Shown: positions 11,078 through 23,517, numbered from the stretch's first letter. The stretch: 64,000 nt of DNA from Paramarasmius palmivorus (GCA_037176845.1 JAYKXP010000086.1:62001-126000); one strand, 5' to 3'. A program made the numbers and translations. The notes: generated by a model not told the origin, from the sequence alone.

Positions 11078-12340
11078 GAAGGTAATGTAGTGTCCAATTC
11101 AATTCAAGTGCCAATGCATTCATTAAAGACACACATAGTTAATCTTTGTGTTATTCGGCGGTTATTGTATACGACCCGGATCTGTACGAATAGCCTTTGA
11201 GTTATTTGGGTGATTTCGAAGTAGTAGGGACGTCATACCGCACATATCGTCTTCACTTCTATATTGTCCGGATTGCCGTCTGTCCCAGAAGCTATATATA
11301 AATAGGCATGAGGCTAAGTACAGCCTCCCTAAAGGAGTCATGACCAAAATACCCAGAATCATATCGAAGGGGACGAACACGGGGGAAGACCTCAAAAATG
11401 TCCAAATCGATATGACTACGCATGTGATGGTGGGAGAAAGCTGCCTCATGTCTTCCTAGTCCTCACTCCGACAGTCTATGTCACTCTGTTTGATCTCGCC
11501 AGTGCTCATGACGCGTTCTTTATCGAGGAACCTTCGTGAAACAACACGAGGAATCTTAATCATGCATCATTTTATAGGTTTGATATGTTGGTCGAAATAT
11601 GAATGTCGACTTGTTCATCAGAAAGGAAGCACGATTTCCTATTAATTTCGGAAAGGACAATCACACCGGGAACGGAAATCATTCCGCTCGAAGGAACAGC
11701 AAAAAGAAATGGAATATGTTAGCCAATAACTCAACTTGCTGGAGATATTCGGTGATATTATATTTTTCAGGTGAGGAAATTTCCCGATATGGAAGTTTCA
11801 CCGAGATTATTGAGATTATTGGCAGTGATTGCTGAAGGATCCCAGCTCTTTTCAGTTTTAGCTTATATACGTTGGATATGCGCCATATCTACGCAGAATC
11901 CTTCCGAGCAGAATATTTTACAGTTACGGTGTGAATGGTAACAAGTGTTCTTGATCTCACTTGAGGTCATGTGTACACGTAGCACAGTACTCATCGATTG
12001 TGGCTGAGAGCGGCAGATTCGGCTTTCCCTATCACCTCCAAAAGGTCCGATCGCGTGTCGCTTGAATAGCCAAACGGGTAACATCTCCTTCAACCGTCGG
12101 CTACAATATTAATGCTGAATGTGAAGGATTGCACCAGGAATAATCGATAATCGATCCCCTGAGTTTCCTCTCCGCACGAGCAGCATTGTGCAACAATCAT
12201 CTCCTCTCGGCTGCTCAACGAAATACCATATCAGGAAGGAAAAGAGAGCAGAACATGGAGGTAAGTGACACGGCGAAGAAGCGCAAATGTAGTGGACCGC
12301 GGAAACAGTAAGAGCCTATCACAAAAAAACGAGGTTGAGT
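11078..12340. repeat. Shared 3' flank of FAM unit (copy 1)
   Basis: No gene is recognised. The stretch matches 19347-20220 and, more weakly, 25620-26730. Landmarks are TTTGAGTTATTTGGGT(G/A)ATTTCGAAGTAGTAGG near 11195, TTGATCTCACTTGAGGTCATG near 11953, and GAGCCTATCA...GAGGTTGAGTACCAAAC near 12310. This flank connects each FAM gene to the following decayed minus-strand block. Confidence 0.55.
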
Positions 12341-14360
12341 ACCAAACTGCACTCGTAAAGAGAGAAGTACCCACATAATTCAATCACTCTTCTCATTATT
12401 ATTCTCTCATTCTCGCCCTCGCCCCCGAGCCAATCATAAAACGGGAAGCGACACTTCTACCGCGAACATAGGAGTGGCATCAGAAAGGCGGATTATGATT
12501 ATGACCACCTGCGTCGAGTCCTTTGGAGGACATGGGTACAACGAAGCGGAAGGAAGCACGACATTGATGCCCAACGACATCACATTTGTAATACCCATCC
12601 TGAGGATACAACCACATTCTCGATCCTACTCGGAAACTGCGTCTGGATGTGCCATAGGTTTCACTACCGCTAACGCAGATTGTGAAAGGTGAATGATAGA
12701 GCCAAGTAACAGTAGGTACCACGGGTAAGAACGGTTTCGGGTGCGTGTAGAATGATACACTCGAATTACTAGTACGCAAAGAATACTAGTGTAAAACACG
12801 AGGTCAACAACGATCCATAGATACTAAGAATGGCATCCACCCGTTTTTCCGCTTCCTAAACCCATTTTTCCGCTTCCACGATATTTGCGTCTCCATACGG
12901 ACACCAACCACGGAAAGTACGACACATGAGCTTCGGTAATGAAGCAAGGTAGGCGGGCCAACCCGGAGAGGACGCAGGGTCGGCGGAAAAACGTGAGCTT
13001 GAGTATCAAATACCAATCACAACACGTACCCACATCCTCCTTGCAACGCTCTTCTCCTCCTTCCTTCAGCTAGCATCAATCCCTCTCCAAGAGAACGGAG
13101 CATATCAAACGTGACCACCAGAGCGAGAAAAAACAAGGGGGTGGCTTCGACAGGGGGGTTGAAGGATTGCTTCCACTGCGAGAGCGCCATATGAAGAAGA
13201 AACGGTTGTTTGGAATGGTTAAGGGGTAAGAAAAGAGGTGGGCATCATGAAACCGAGAAGACAAGGGATGTAAAAGCACTGTAAACCCATGCTCCGTTCC
13301 TGACAAGGGTTGACGGAGGCACAGAGGTATTGTATACACCTCTCATCGTTCCTCGCACCAAATCTGGGGGTGGAGAATGTGGATTAGGGGAGGGTGTAAA
13401 ACGGAGGGGAGCAGTGTGTGTCTGCGGTGCAGGAGCGAAAAGTACACTGCGTACGTGAGTGCAGAGGATGGGAAGGCGTGTATGTCATTGGAAGCCCTGA
13501 TACTAAGGGGACGGGAGGAGTGAGACGTTGTGACCAAGCGAGCCACGGAACGAACGAAGGTCATTGAAGGGAACTGACATCCTGGAGGTAATCCGGTGGA
13601 TGGTGCAGCCGTGGAATATCGTGGAATCTACGCGAACCATTTCCCCTCGGTGAAGTCTTCCACGGCTGCGAGGAAGACATGTCGACCAGTAGCAGACAAA
13701 GACATGGTATGAGGCTTCCGGATGACGGGAGTATACAGCTCGAGGATAGAAAAGGGAGGAAGAGAGGAGATTGTGATGAGAGGATGCACGGAAGGAAGTG
13801 TAATGGGGTCTCCCGTTGTAACTAGATGACGCGGCCGCAACACGTCTTAGAGCAAAGCGGGTATTTTGCGCAATGAGGTTGGGAGAGAAGTGGATCTTGT
13901 CGCTGACGGCTAGTATGACTATTTGTGGTGATCATCGAGGTTAGGGCAATTTTTTCATTCGTAGCATGGAGGTATCAGGCTTCGTGCAGGTGTCCTATCC
14001 CAAGCGAACGTCAGCCACGTCGGCAACGAGAAACTGGACGTACCGTTCACCATCAGCCCTAGACCCCACAATAAAACTATCCATGCTTCAGCTGCAAATC
14101 GTGATTGGCGGCATTTCGGTGTATCCTGATTCCTCGATGTACCCTGTATAGCATCAATATCAATGACATGACGAGGAAGACAACATAACATGAATACCTG
14201 ATCTCCTTTTCCATAAACCAGTTCTCAACGAGCGCAGTGACGAAGAAAAATAGACATCGAGCTTGAACGTGGAAGAGCAGAGGGAAAACGTGGTTGTCAC
14301 ACATGTCACTGTGACATCCCACGGATGTTTCGGCCGAATCAATTTCATCTCGAAGGCTTA
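12341..14360 (-). pseudogene. Decayed minus-strand gene block B
   Basis: Several minus frames align with block C but none is open throughout. The frame at 13343-13564 ends HPPLIHILHPQIWCEER and block C (20572-21126) ends HRPLPHNLHLWCEEH. The frame at 13628-13843 aligns with the 20556-21122 frame (LELYTPVIRKPH against TKLYHPILWKPH). A minus segment at 14077-14376 reads FFVTALVENWFMEKE and then a hydrophobic stretch CYVVFLVMSLILMLY, so the ancestor likely had a membrane segment. The order of the aligned parts is preserved while the reading frame changes, which fits pseudogenes. Confidence 0.35.
14294..14317. promoter_or_regulatory. Palindrome TTGTCACA...TGTGACAT (copy B)
   Basis: TTGTCACA, an 8-bp spacer, then TGTGACAT (one mismatch in the right arm). 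It is followed by TTTCGGCCGAAT, as in copies A and D3. It lies inside or just upstream of the minus-strand remnant of block B. Confidence 0.4.
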
Positions 14361-14743
14361 GGTGAGGTTGAAACACGAACCCCCGCTGTGTTTCACTGAT
14401 AATCGGAGATAATGCATTGTTATATAAATAGCGTCAGCCTTGCATCGGTCACCATCGTGTTGCCGTTCCTCTGAGGGGCACGGCAAGATGGAGAAGTGTA
14501 TGTATGATTCGTTTGAAATGAGGCATAGAATAGCTTGCACGTCACATTCAAAACCAACATGCAAATAACCCAGGCCTCATAGCAATACCAGCGGGACACG
14601 AAAGCATCACAACCAGCAACATAACTGGCAAGATCTACTGGTGCGTAAGATCATCTCGATGAGAGATAACGTGTTACGTCCTTAGGTACCGTCACAGAGA
14701 TTGGCTGAGGTGACCACCAGAAATGCTATACAATGGCTACATC

Positions 14744-14800
14744 TCCCTGGCCAGGAGTCGAACCTCACTTCATGATGATGGACCGTTAGACTATCAGGGA
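14744..14800 (-). pseudogene. Truncated tRNA-Asp-like relic
   Basis: Minus-strand TCCCTGA...CCAGGGA with a GGTTCGACTCC box-B-like stretch resembles the tRNA-Asp at 47067. The total length is only 57 nt and the anticodon arm is missing or unrecognisable. It sits in the same relative place, right of a decayed block and palindrome, as the tRNAs at 5043 and 47067. Confidence 0.4.
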
Positions 14801-15380
14801 TATTAATGGAGCTTTTCTCGTTCATCCTCTATCCCTATAAGATGCTTATTCCTTTGCATCCGCATACGACCCGGATTTCGCAGCCTATCTTCAGGATTAT
14901 TGAATGCTGCCATCCATATTGTCGACTCACTCTTGAGCAAGTGATCAATGTCAGGAACATGCAGTCCTCTCCGAACCATGTTACTTTGGGCTAACCACTA
15001 CAGCACTCGGGTGAAACCCATGTCGTTTCATTGATAATCATTGGTCATTTCTCAGTCCCACAGATGCACCATGAACTCATGCGGACCTGTTTCCTCAACA
15101 GAAGTAGCAATAGAAAAGGGTAAGATTCTTTTGCTGATTCATTAGCAATGAGTGCATCGAAGCCGTTTGTTCACATTGAACCCGAGTGATGCAATTCTAT
15201 TGCGACGGCACCGTGACCCTTTCATTGTGCGCTAAAGTGATTTGGCGTAGTACGTTCATGATCATTCAGGAAAAGCCGCTCCCGCTCTCAGATCTAAACG
15301 TTAATCCACTTAACTGTATTATGTGGATCATGCACGTTACTTGAAGGTATGACAAACTCTCAAGAAAAATGTATTGTATT
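14801..15380. repeat. Intergenic with an 85-bp segment shared with 21874-21966
   Basis: No gene. From about 15297 to 15372 the sequence (AATCCACTTAACTGTATT, then GTGGATCATGCACGTTAC, then CTCTCAAGAAAAATGTA) matches 21874-21966. In one place it is followed by a SINE-like repeat, in the other by a tRNA-like relic. Confidence 0.4.
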
Positions 15381-15595
15381 GTTGATCGATTTTCTAATTC
15401 AAAACACTACTTGACCTGACACACCAAATAACTCTCCAGAAGACAAACATCGAACGAAGGGACAACTTCACCGACAAACCCTGGTTCGGTCTCAGTCAAT
15501 CTGGGTATCCTCGTTCCCTATGGCTGGGGGTCAACTTGAACTTTTTGAGATGTATTTGCATATCTAAATCCTTTGAGCGCTGAGCTACCGAGGCA
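15381..15595 (-). mobile_element. SINE-like repeat with tRNA-related head, copy 2
   Basis: Homologous to 8426-8610 and longer at the tRNA-like end. On the minus strand it starts GCCTCGGTAGCTCAGCGCTC, a good box A-like start (TAGCTCAG), and has a degenerate box B around 15526-15540. CCTCG near the start can pair with CGAGG after the box B. The body then runs to a tail ending AATCGATCAAC. Two diverged copies with the same boundaries support a dispersed element rather than a lone tRNA pseudogene. Confidence 0.45.
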
Positions 15596-16560
15596 TTTCC
15601 GCCGGTAGTCCGTGGACCATATTCGTCAAGACGCATCCCTCTCTGTTCGATGTGCTTCTTTCATCCTTTCTCTTTGATGAAGTCGGGATACGGACACATG
15701 ATACGCCTCATTGGCTTATATTGTAGCGCGAGTCGACTCTAGAAAGCCTACCAGGAATTTATGCAGCGAATAACCGCCTACCGGTCTAGCACACAATACA
15801 GCCTCGGGCTATACATTTTTGAATAAGGCGCTTGAGTAATGTCGCCAAAGAAAGTTTCCGTCAGAAATGAAATCAATTGATACACGCGCGCCCAGGACTA
15901 ACTAGTCATGCTCAGCGCTTGTTTTCTGCAAGTAATCTCCGGTGAGCGCGGCCTCCAATTATAAGATTATTTCACTCAAATGTATTTGCATCATCTCAGG
16001 AGACGAATATCACAGTTTTCTGCTAGGTTTCAATATATTTCAGCTTGTAGTAGGCCTAATTCTTTCTCTGCGGGCCGGTTCTCCGAACTGCCTTCATTCT
16101 TTCCGAGCAAAGACCCTTTATTGCTGCTTGGCAAACTTAATGTTAGGTGCTGTTCCTGCAGAAACAGAATACAGTCCCGTAGCGAATGTCAATGCGAACT
16201 TTTGGAGATCACACGCAGTGACGCATGCCTGGTAAGAGAATTATTTGCCTAATTTGGGAATAAATTTGCGGTTGTCAATCGCCATCGTTCAATTCATTGT
16301 CGGGAAACGCGATGCGGCATAGCACTCAGGTACACCTCTAACCACTGAACACTACGAATATTGACGCGAGGGACCAACCACAAGCTGCCCAAGGCGAAAC
16401 ATGGGTTTGACATGAAGGTTACTCGTCAAGATGACGGCTATCTAAAAATGTAGTGACCAATGACAAGAGCGTATGTATATCTATCTGTGAAGCATCAAAG
16501 CCATCAACGGAGATGATGAACAAGCCGAAAAACAGCCTTTGCCGTTTAAACCTGCAATTC
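15596..16560. other. Upstream flank of FAM copy 2
   Basis: A plus frame of 97 codons at 15942-16235 has no supporting features. From about 16310 the sequence is related to the DNA upstream of copy 1. No gene recognised. Confidence 0.3.
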
Positions 16561-16594
16561 CCGTTGAGCGAATTGGTGGCGACATAAGTACAAG
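16561..16594 (+). promoter_or_regulatory. Conserved FAM core promoter, copy 2
   Basis: CGTTGAGCGAATTGGTGGCG followed by ACATAAGTACAAG, aligned to the element before copy 1. It lies about 135-170 bp before the ATG at 16730. Confidence 0.5.
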
Positions 16595-16729
16595 GTAAAG
16601 CTGGGGATCTTAGACATAGATTCCCTTCCTTTCCTCTGTTAGGGCGTGCAAACCTCTCGTTCTCCTTCCTTTCTTGCTCTTCCCCTGTATACTGGTAAAA
16701 ACGCTCTACCTCATCAACGCCCCTGCGAG

Positions 16730-18321
16730 ATGTCAGATAGCCAGCAGGTCACTCTGATTATGAACGTTGACAATAGCACTGCACTACTTGCCAGGGCACA
16801 ACTTTGGCAGTACTTGGAAGATCCAGTATGGTATGGCGGAAGTGCTGCATTTATTGATGCAAGTCAGTTCTCTCCAAGTCAATCCTCACGCCCGGTCTTT
16901 GACACATCATTTCACGGTAAGTCACGGCATGTTCACTAAAGGTCCATAGTTATGATTGACGAGGATACTCGTCTCAAGGGACTTCGATTGCACTTTACGG
17001 ATACGTTTTGGAGTCCACCGTGGAGCTGGATACAACTATTAGGGCAAATGGATCATCACAAGCAGCTATGGACTGGTATCAATCACCATTACTTTCAGAT
17101 CAAGAGCACACCATCATCGCACAGTTCGGTGACATTACTATCATCGACTATGCGCTGATTCAAGCCGGAACGACCACTGATTTGTCTGGGAAAACTATTT
17201 TCGTTGATGACACCAATAAAGACGAGCTATGGTTCACTGGTCAATGGCATGTATCCGAAAATGAACGGTATTCTTACCGATCTCCAAACTCCATCCCAGG
17301 TTTCCCGACCCTATATTATCCCGCAAATCGCACCGTTACTCTCAGTTCGGCGTCCGGTGACTCCTTTGAGTTCCGATTTTCAGGTAAATCGTTTATTAGC
17401 ATGCCATGTGCAGTTACACAACTCTCATTTCATCCAACAGGGACTTCAATATCTGTTTATGGAGTGTATATCGCTTCTGCAAGTTATACCGTGGACTTTA
17501 TCATGGATGACAGCGTTCAACGGGTCAACTATACTCAGGATAACAAGAACAAAGAATGGATGATCAATTATAAACTATATGAGAACACAACACTCACTCC
17601 GGAGAATCATATTCTCGTAGTAAATGTCACGAGCACCAGCGGTGCTTACTTCTACCTCGACTATATAACGTATACACCCTCGTTCAATTCCATCCACGAG
17701 AAGCCGACCTTTATCAGGGCACCCCCGGTCGCATCAGGGGTGCCACCAGGTCGATCTTTGGGACTTCCTGTCGAGGCAATTGTTGGCATCATAGTAATTG
17801 CTGGCCTCTCGATGGTGACCTTCGCTGGAATTTTCTGGTGGTTCTGGAAAAAGAGATCTGCATTACGGAAAGACGGTGAGGAAATTTCACAGCGACTCCC
17901 GTGCTAGCTACTGATGGGCTGCATTTTATTAGCAAAGATTTCTGCTCAGAGTGTTGAGCCATTTGCAAGCCATCTCGCAGTTGGTTCAAAGTCGAGACCT
18001 ACCAAGTGGATGCACCTGTTTCCATCCGAGCGCACACCCAATCCGATTGCATCTAGCGGCGAAGAAAGCTCTCATCTTGCACCACTGGACATACACCAGG
18101 ATATGACCGAGGTTCAACGACGGAACGACGAGATAGCCTCACTGACAGCTGAGATTCAGCACTCGGATCACCCCAGTCGAGAAGAGCTGTTGGCCAGAAT
18201 CAGCATGCTTACCATGGAGGTTGAACGACTAGTGCGGGAGAATGCACCGCCAGAGTATGGGGGAAGTGATTCTGGTCAGAGGGAGACATTACCATCTTAT
18301 GATGCCCGTGATGGGGCATAG
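16730..18321 (+). CDS. FAM copy 2: two-repeat single-pass membrane protein
   Basis: Exons 16730-16916, 16979-17383, 17441-17875 and 17933-18321 give 472 codons (471 aa). All family blocks are present: VWYG, DWYQSPLL.DQEH, DYALIQAG, IFVDDTN, FTGQW, FEFRFSG, TSISVYG and LDYITYTPSF. The transmembrane helix is at about 309-332 and is followed by WKKRSALRK. The tail keeps the predicted coiled coil, PPEY and LPSY. Intron 2 (17384-17440, 57 bp) is a multiple of three with no in-frame stop, so one open frame runs from 17008 through it. It is still called an intron because both splice sites align with those of every other copy. A retained form would insert 19 residues between FSG and TSIS. No signal peptide is visible at the shared MS-x-SQQVTLI start. 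Confidence 0.8.
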
Positions 18322-18584
18322 GCTCATACACGGCACGCTCAAGAAGGAATCAAGAACACCCAAGGTAGCTCCAAGTACAGCTACTCAGGATTTATTCGCT
18401 GATACTTTCTAGATATAAACAGTTTTATTGAATACTCAATCATGTACAGACACGCACATGAACCATGACTGGATACTCTTCTACAATATTATTCGGTCTC
18501 CCCTCCTTCTCGCACTCTCACAGTGCACAGAAAAACTCATATCGTGTACCGCTGGACGGTCCATCTAAGCATTCATCATCCGAA
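18322..18584. other. 3' flank of FAM copy 2
   Basis: AT-rich sequence after the stop codon with no recognised gene. It runs directly into the relic that begins at 18585. Confidence 0.3.
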
Positions 18585-19346
18585 ATGTCGACGATTCAGC
18601 AAGTCACTCTGATTTCATTTCGAACTTGATGATTTGGAGAGGTTCTGATTGCTGGGAAGCTAGTCCGTTACACCTGCCGCCTCTTATACATGTTTCGAAT
18701 CCTAGTTAAAAAAAACAGTCAGCTTCAGAAACCGGATAAATAGCACGAGTACGGTGCCTGAGGAGTGCTACGAACCACATGGGGAAAACGCGCCCTAATA
18801 ACCATTGCTCTGGGCGCTATCTCCCGCTCTATACAGCCAGTCGAAATATGACTCTGGATCATGATGGATGTTGATGTCGACAAGCGCATTACATCATTTG
18901 ACTCCGGCAACTGGTAGCCCGTTACGGATCCAATTTGGTATGGACACGCTGCATTTTTTTTACTCAACCTCGACGGCGTCCTTTGCCCTATCGTTTCATG
19001 GTACGTCGCGTGATGATCACTGAAAAATCCTCATCTAAGCTGTGTTCGTCCAGATACACGTCCAATTTGATGTGTCCAGTAAGCCACCTGGGACCAATAA
19101 GATTACCGTAACCCCAGAACACGGTTGAGGTTCACCAACGGAACTACGAGTTAGCCTCCCTCACAGTTGTCATGGAAAACTCGGAGAACCTCACTCTCGC
19201 AGAGCCGTTCGCCAGAATAAACATGCTGACGAAAGGTTAATGCGGGAGAATGCAACCCCAGAGTATGCAAGAAGCCATTTCGGTCAGAGGTCAGGTTCAC
19301 GTTCGAGGACACTTCCGCCCTATGATCACTGTGAAGGGACATTATG
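18585..19346 (+). pseudogene. FAM relic with ectodomain and membrane exons deleted
   Basis: A start-like MSTIQQVTLIS at 18585 and a second exon-1-like stretch near 18850-19005 (DPIWYGHAAFF, with an in-frame TAG) are followed directly by exon-4-like sequence from about 19075. Exon 4 is related to copy 1 (VTPEHG.EVHQRN..LASLTVVMENSEN) but carries frameshifts and stops, and its PPEY has become TPEY. Exons 2 and 3, which encode most of the ectodomain and the membrane helix, are missing. The downstream flank matches that of copy 1, so this is a decayed copy of the same unit. Confidence 0.65.
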
Positions 19347-20220
19347 ATCATGAGAAACTTAAGAAGGTATGTAACGTAGAGTTCGATCTAATCCAAGTAG
19401 CAATGCAGTTGTTAAAGACACGCATAGATAATCTTTGTGATATTCGGCGGAGATTGTGTACGACCCAGGATCTGTATGAAAGTCCTTTGAGTTATTTGGG
19501 TAATTTCGAAGTAGTAGGAACGTCATACCGCACCTTACATAGCGTCTTCACTATCTCTCATGGTCCTCCATATATCGTCTTCTCCTCTGCATTGCCATCT
19601 GTCCCAGCAACTATACATAAATCTGCACGAGGCGAAGTACAGTCTCCCTATAGAAAGTCTCGGGGACGAAGACGGCGGAAGATCACAAAAACGTCCGAAT
19701 CGATGCCATTCATGTGATAGTGGAAGTGCCCCATGATCATGTCTTCCTAATTCCGCATCCTGTAGGCACAACCTCGAGGCAGAAGCGTTTGTCAATCTCG
19801 CATGTGGTCGTGCTGCGTGCCTTCTCGGTGTGAACCTTACTGAAAGCACAATCAACCGACTGTAATTGCGAGGGATGATGCACCATGTTCCATTTGTGTG
19901 TCGAAGTATTGATTTGTCCATTGGAAGGACATGCCGCATGTGTAGCCAAACGAGTGACCTTGATCTCGCTTAAGGTCATGTCGTCCACGCGTAGGTCACC
20001 TTTATCGAAGAACCTCACTAAAATGACAACCACTTGACTATCGCAAGACCCCAGCGGCAGGTTCGGTTTATGAGTTGAACCATCAATAACACCCCCCACT
20101 GTCAAGCTATGTTAGGGGATAAAGCAAGGTAGGTAGGCTAGCCCCCAAGATTCAGGTTGACGATGGGGAGGATGGGGACTGGAAAGAGCCTATTAAAAGG
20201 TGAGGTTGAGCACCAAACAG
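19347..20220. repeat. Shared 3' flank of FAM unit (relic copy)
   Basis: Closely related to 11078-12340. A minus frame of 134 codons (19535-19939) and one of 122 (19737-20105) occur here. The homologous stretch near copy 1 does not preserve them, so they are not called as genes. Confidence 0.5.
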
Positions 20221-21460
20221 GAATTACAACAAAACACGTACACGCACCTTCTCCGTAAAGCTCTCCTCGTCTCTATCCCTAAGTAGCTTCAACCCCAGGG
20301 ATATTATAAGAGAATGGAAGATAACAAACGCAACTACCAGCGATAGAACAAGGGGTGGCTTCTCTAGGGGTGCATTATGATCACCTGCAACTGATGAGTA
20401 CGAGAAAGAAAGCGGTTCTTTGGAATGGTTACGGGACGAGGGAGGAAGTGGGCATCGTGAGAGTGATAAGACGAGGAGCGTCAAAGCACTTCCTCTGAAC
20501 TGGATGTTTTAGTCTTAGAAGTGGGGAGAGACGCATACCCATAGTGGGTACGGAGTTATCGTATACACCTCTCAATGTTCCTCGCACCAGAGGTGAAGAT
20601 TGTGGGGTAGGGGACGGTGTAAAACGAAGGATAGCGTTGTGTGGCTGTGGTACAGGAACAAAAGGGAACGTCGTACGTGAAGGTGCGGAAGGGGAGCGAG
20701 GAAAAACGTAAGATAGCTCGGCAAGGGGACGGGAGGGAGTGTGACGTTACAATGAAGAGGCACGGAAAGAAGCGTATTGAGGGTCTCCGTAAGGAGGAGT
20801 CGCATTGGAAAGGTATGTTGAAGGAAGTTGCAGCGGTGTAAGAGCGCGTACTCTGCAGAAATACCTCCGCACTCGAATAGAAACGGTGGAGGTAGATGTA
20901 GCCTACGGCGGCAGGGAGCAAAGGCGTACAATGAGGCTTCCAAAGGATAGGATGGTACAGCTTCGTGATTGATGAAGGCGAGGGAGTGGAAATGTGGGAG
21001 CGTGAAGAGAGCGTATTTCGGCCTGTACAAACGAAGAGTAGAGTTGTAACTTGAAGAATGGCGCGGCCGCGATACATCGAAGAAGTTTGTTGGCGACGTT
21101 GACTGTGCTTTAACTTCTCCATTCACAGAAGCTCTTCTCCCGGTAATTACAAAGGCAAGCGTTCATTGGTGGTCTCAATCGACAAAAGAGAGGACGTACC
21201 CTTCATCGACCCCATATCATTGACGATATCCGAACAATCCATCCAAGTCGTGGTTGGCCCCATGTTGGCGTATCCTATCCTAAAGACAAACAGTTTTAAT
21301 GACACAACCAGCACGAGACGATATGATACACACCTAATATCTCTGGACGATCCATAAACCTGTTCTCAATGGGCACAGTGACGAAGAAAAATGGGCTTCA
21401 AGCCCAGAACGTGGAGGAGCAGAGAAGAACTGAGTTTGTCACACTTGTCACAATGACGTG
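20221..21460 (-). pseudogene. Decayed minus-strand gene block C
   Basis: Two overlapping minus frames (20556-21122, 188 codons; 20572-21126, 184 codons) are open over the same 550 bp. Each aligns in part with block B, the first over LYHPILWKPH and the second over the CEEH end, so the ancestral frame has shifted at least once. Further right the sequence continues toward the palindrome at 21436. The product family is not identified. Confidence 0.35.
21436..21456. promoter_or_regulatory. Degenerate palindrome element (copy C)
   Basis: TTGTCACA-C-TTGTCACA-ATGAC. The left arm is intact and the right arm has changed, so the inverted repeat is weakened. Position relative to block C matches the other copies. 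Confidence 0.35.
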
Positions 21461-21983
21461 CCTGTGCTAGCGCCCATGAAAAAAAAGGCGTGCGAAAGCT
21501 CATCTCGGAGTTCCGCGGGAGATTGATCCTACCAGGAATTTCGTGCTCTTCCCATACATCTGGATGTGAATTTTAACACAGTCAGTTAGGTCGACTTCCG
21601 AAAGCTCGACGGAGTTGAATTTCCTTGGCCTCTAACCTACATTATGATGATGGTGGTTAAGCATGCACGTCATATTCACAATCAGCACGCGAGCGGTCGA
21701 AGGTATGAAAGTGAGCTACAAAGCAAGTCACCGTTGGGCCTCGTAGCAATAGCAACGCAGAGCTCTATCTGTGAACCAACGAAGCAAGGAAACCAAAAGA
21801 ATCACAACTAGCAACAGCTCGGGATTTATTCGGGTATGTGCCTCTCATCATTCAGAGAAAATCACTGCCACCTGTCAGACGTAAGCGTAAATCCACATAA
21901 CTGTATTCATGTGGATCATGCACGTTACAGTACCTGAAGAAATGACCAACTCTCAAGAAAAATGTACCTGTGGAACAGGCAGG
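21461..21983. other. Intergenic
   Basis: No gene. Its right end (21874-21966) is the segment also found at 15297-15372. Confidence 0.3.
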
Positions 21984-22053
21984 CCCCTGGTTGGGAGTAG
22001 AATACACGCGACAGCAAGCGCGTGTAATCACCTGTATACTACTGTACCAGGGA
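21984..22053 (-). pseudogene. tRNA-Asp-like relic
   Basis: Minus-strand TCCCTGG...CCAGGGG ends pair as an acceptor stem and TTCTACTCCCAACCAGGG resembles the T-arm of the tRNA-Asp at 47067. The D-arm and anticodon arm do not fold in the normal way and the box B is altered. It is the third tRNA-like sequence found beside a decayed block. Confidence 0.4.
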
Positions 22054-23470
22054 AGACTCAATATCTTTCACTTGTCATCACGTCCGTACAGCTCGGCATA
22101 AATCAAACGGAAGCAATACGATGATCGCAGTCAGTTATGTCAAAGCCCCATCAGCAATGATGGTTTCGAGTATACAGCTCCACGCATGGCTACCTGGCAG
22201 AGCGAAGTTTCCATAGTGTATACTAGCATAATTATTGATTCGAGGTTTATATAGCAATAATCCGCCCACAAGCAACGGACCACTAGAAGGTACCATCTCA
22301 AACTTGAAGAACTACCAGGCAATATCTGTATGCCGTGATTGCAAAAAGATATCGGCTGCTCCCGGAGTGTTTCGACAGTTCTTGACGCAGCGTTCTAGTA
22401 TAAATCAAACACTGCACTTATTGAAGCGTGAAGCTCGCAGTTTCATGTTTGATTCGCAACAAAGGATGCAACTCCACCAGGTGGATAGCTCAGAGAATGT
22501 CCTCCTTGATACCAGTCAAAAATATAGTTTGGTAGGTTGATGTCTGAATCTTCATTAGGGTTCCCCAAAGGCAAACCGTGGTCGTTTGCATCAACTTCGG
22601 CCTCGGACATGGGTATTACTGGGGTATTTCATTCCATTCGGATGAGTAGAGCGATTAATTAAGTATGATATTATCAGAGATATTTGAACAACAAACATCT
22701 CGAGATATCGTTAGCGGGAGAAGCCGATATGAGACGCAGGACGCGTTTCTCGGGTCGCGTCAAGGAGCAGAAAGGCTTTAGCAAATTATTGCCGAGTTGC
22801 TGCTTAAAACTGTGAACCCGTTCACTGTGGGAACCCCTCACACGTCCAAGACCGTGACTAGCAACGCTACTCAGACATACCTGGCTTACACCAACGTACA
22901 AGATATCTCAACATCAGCGTCAATATTCAACAAATTCCACGGGAGCAAGATGGGAACACAAGCGAAGCCAACTTTTGCTGTTCAACTTCAAATATAAAAC
23001 GCTGTTGAGTACGCTATCCGTAAAGACCTTGTCAAGATACCGATATCTATAATTTTCGTTTCCCACTGATTCTGGCAGGCTTCAAAAACAGAAACCCACA
23101 TGATAAGTGTCTTACACAATTATTTATCACTATCAAACGATGAACACATTCCATCACATCAAATTCACATGGAGCTTCTGCCAGATACCCGCATCGAGTG
23201 ATGGAACAAGATGATAGTTGTTCAACCTTAAATATGACATTCATGTATCCATGCTTCCCACAAAAATGAGATCTTTGCATTCCTATTTCGCTCTCACCTA
23301 CGTAGACTTAATGTACGTGTAGTATGAAACCCTGCCGTTCCGAGATGGGACTTAGCGCAGGTTGATTATTCTCATCATTAATTATTTGCCTCAAAGTCAC
23401 AGAGCTAAGTATATCAAAAGATAGCATCATATATTATCTGGGAGTATCGAAATAAAAAAGGATCGTTCGA
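22054..23470. other. Upstream flank of FAM copy 3, with a second promoter-like copy
   Basis: No gene. Segment 23060-23212 is related to 29418-29570, which lies directly before copy 4 and ends in the promoter-like GCATCGAGTGATGGAAC at 23191. Copy 3 therefore has two successive FAM promoter-like segments upstream, the nearer one at 23480. Confidence 0.4.
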
Positions 23471-23479
23471 AAATACACA

Positions 23480-23517
23480 CATCGCGTGATGAAACCACCT
23501 GCCACATAAGTACGAGC
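23480..23517 (+). promoter_or_regulatory. Conserved FAM core promoter, copy 3
   Basis: CATCGCGTGATGAAACCACC followed by TGCCACATAAGTACGAG, about 145-180 bp before the ATG. The preceding CGTTCGAAAATACACACATC is shared with the element at 63893. Confidence 0.5.

Noticed and set aside
17008..17907. A single 299-codon open frame in FAM copy 2
   Set aside because: It runs through intron 2, whose donor and acceptor align with introns that clearly must be spliced in other copies. The 19 inserted residues have no counterpart there.
20556..21126. Two overlapping minus-strand frames of more than 180 codons as coding genes
   Set aside because: Both cannot be the ancestral frame. Each aligns with a different part of block B, which indicates an old frameshift in a pseudogene.
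21984..22053. Functional tRNA
   Set aside because: Only the acceptor ends and a damaged T-arm are recognisable. The D and anticodon arms do not form.
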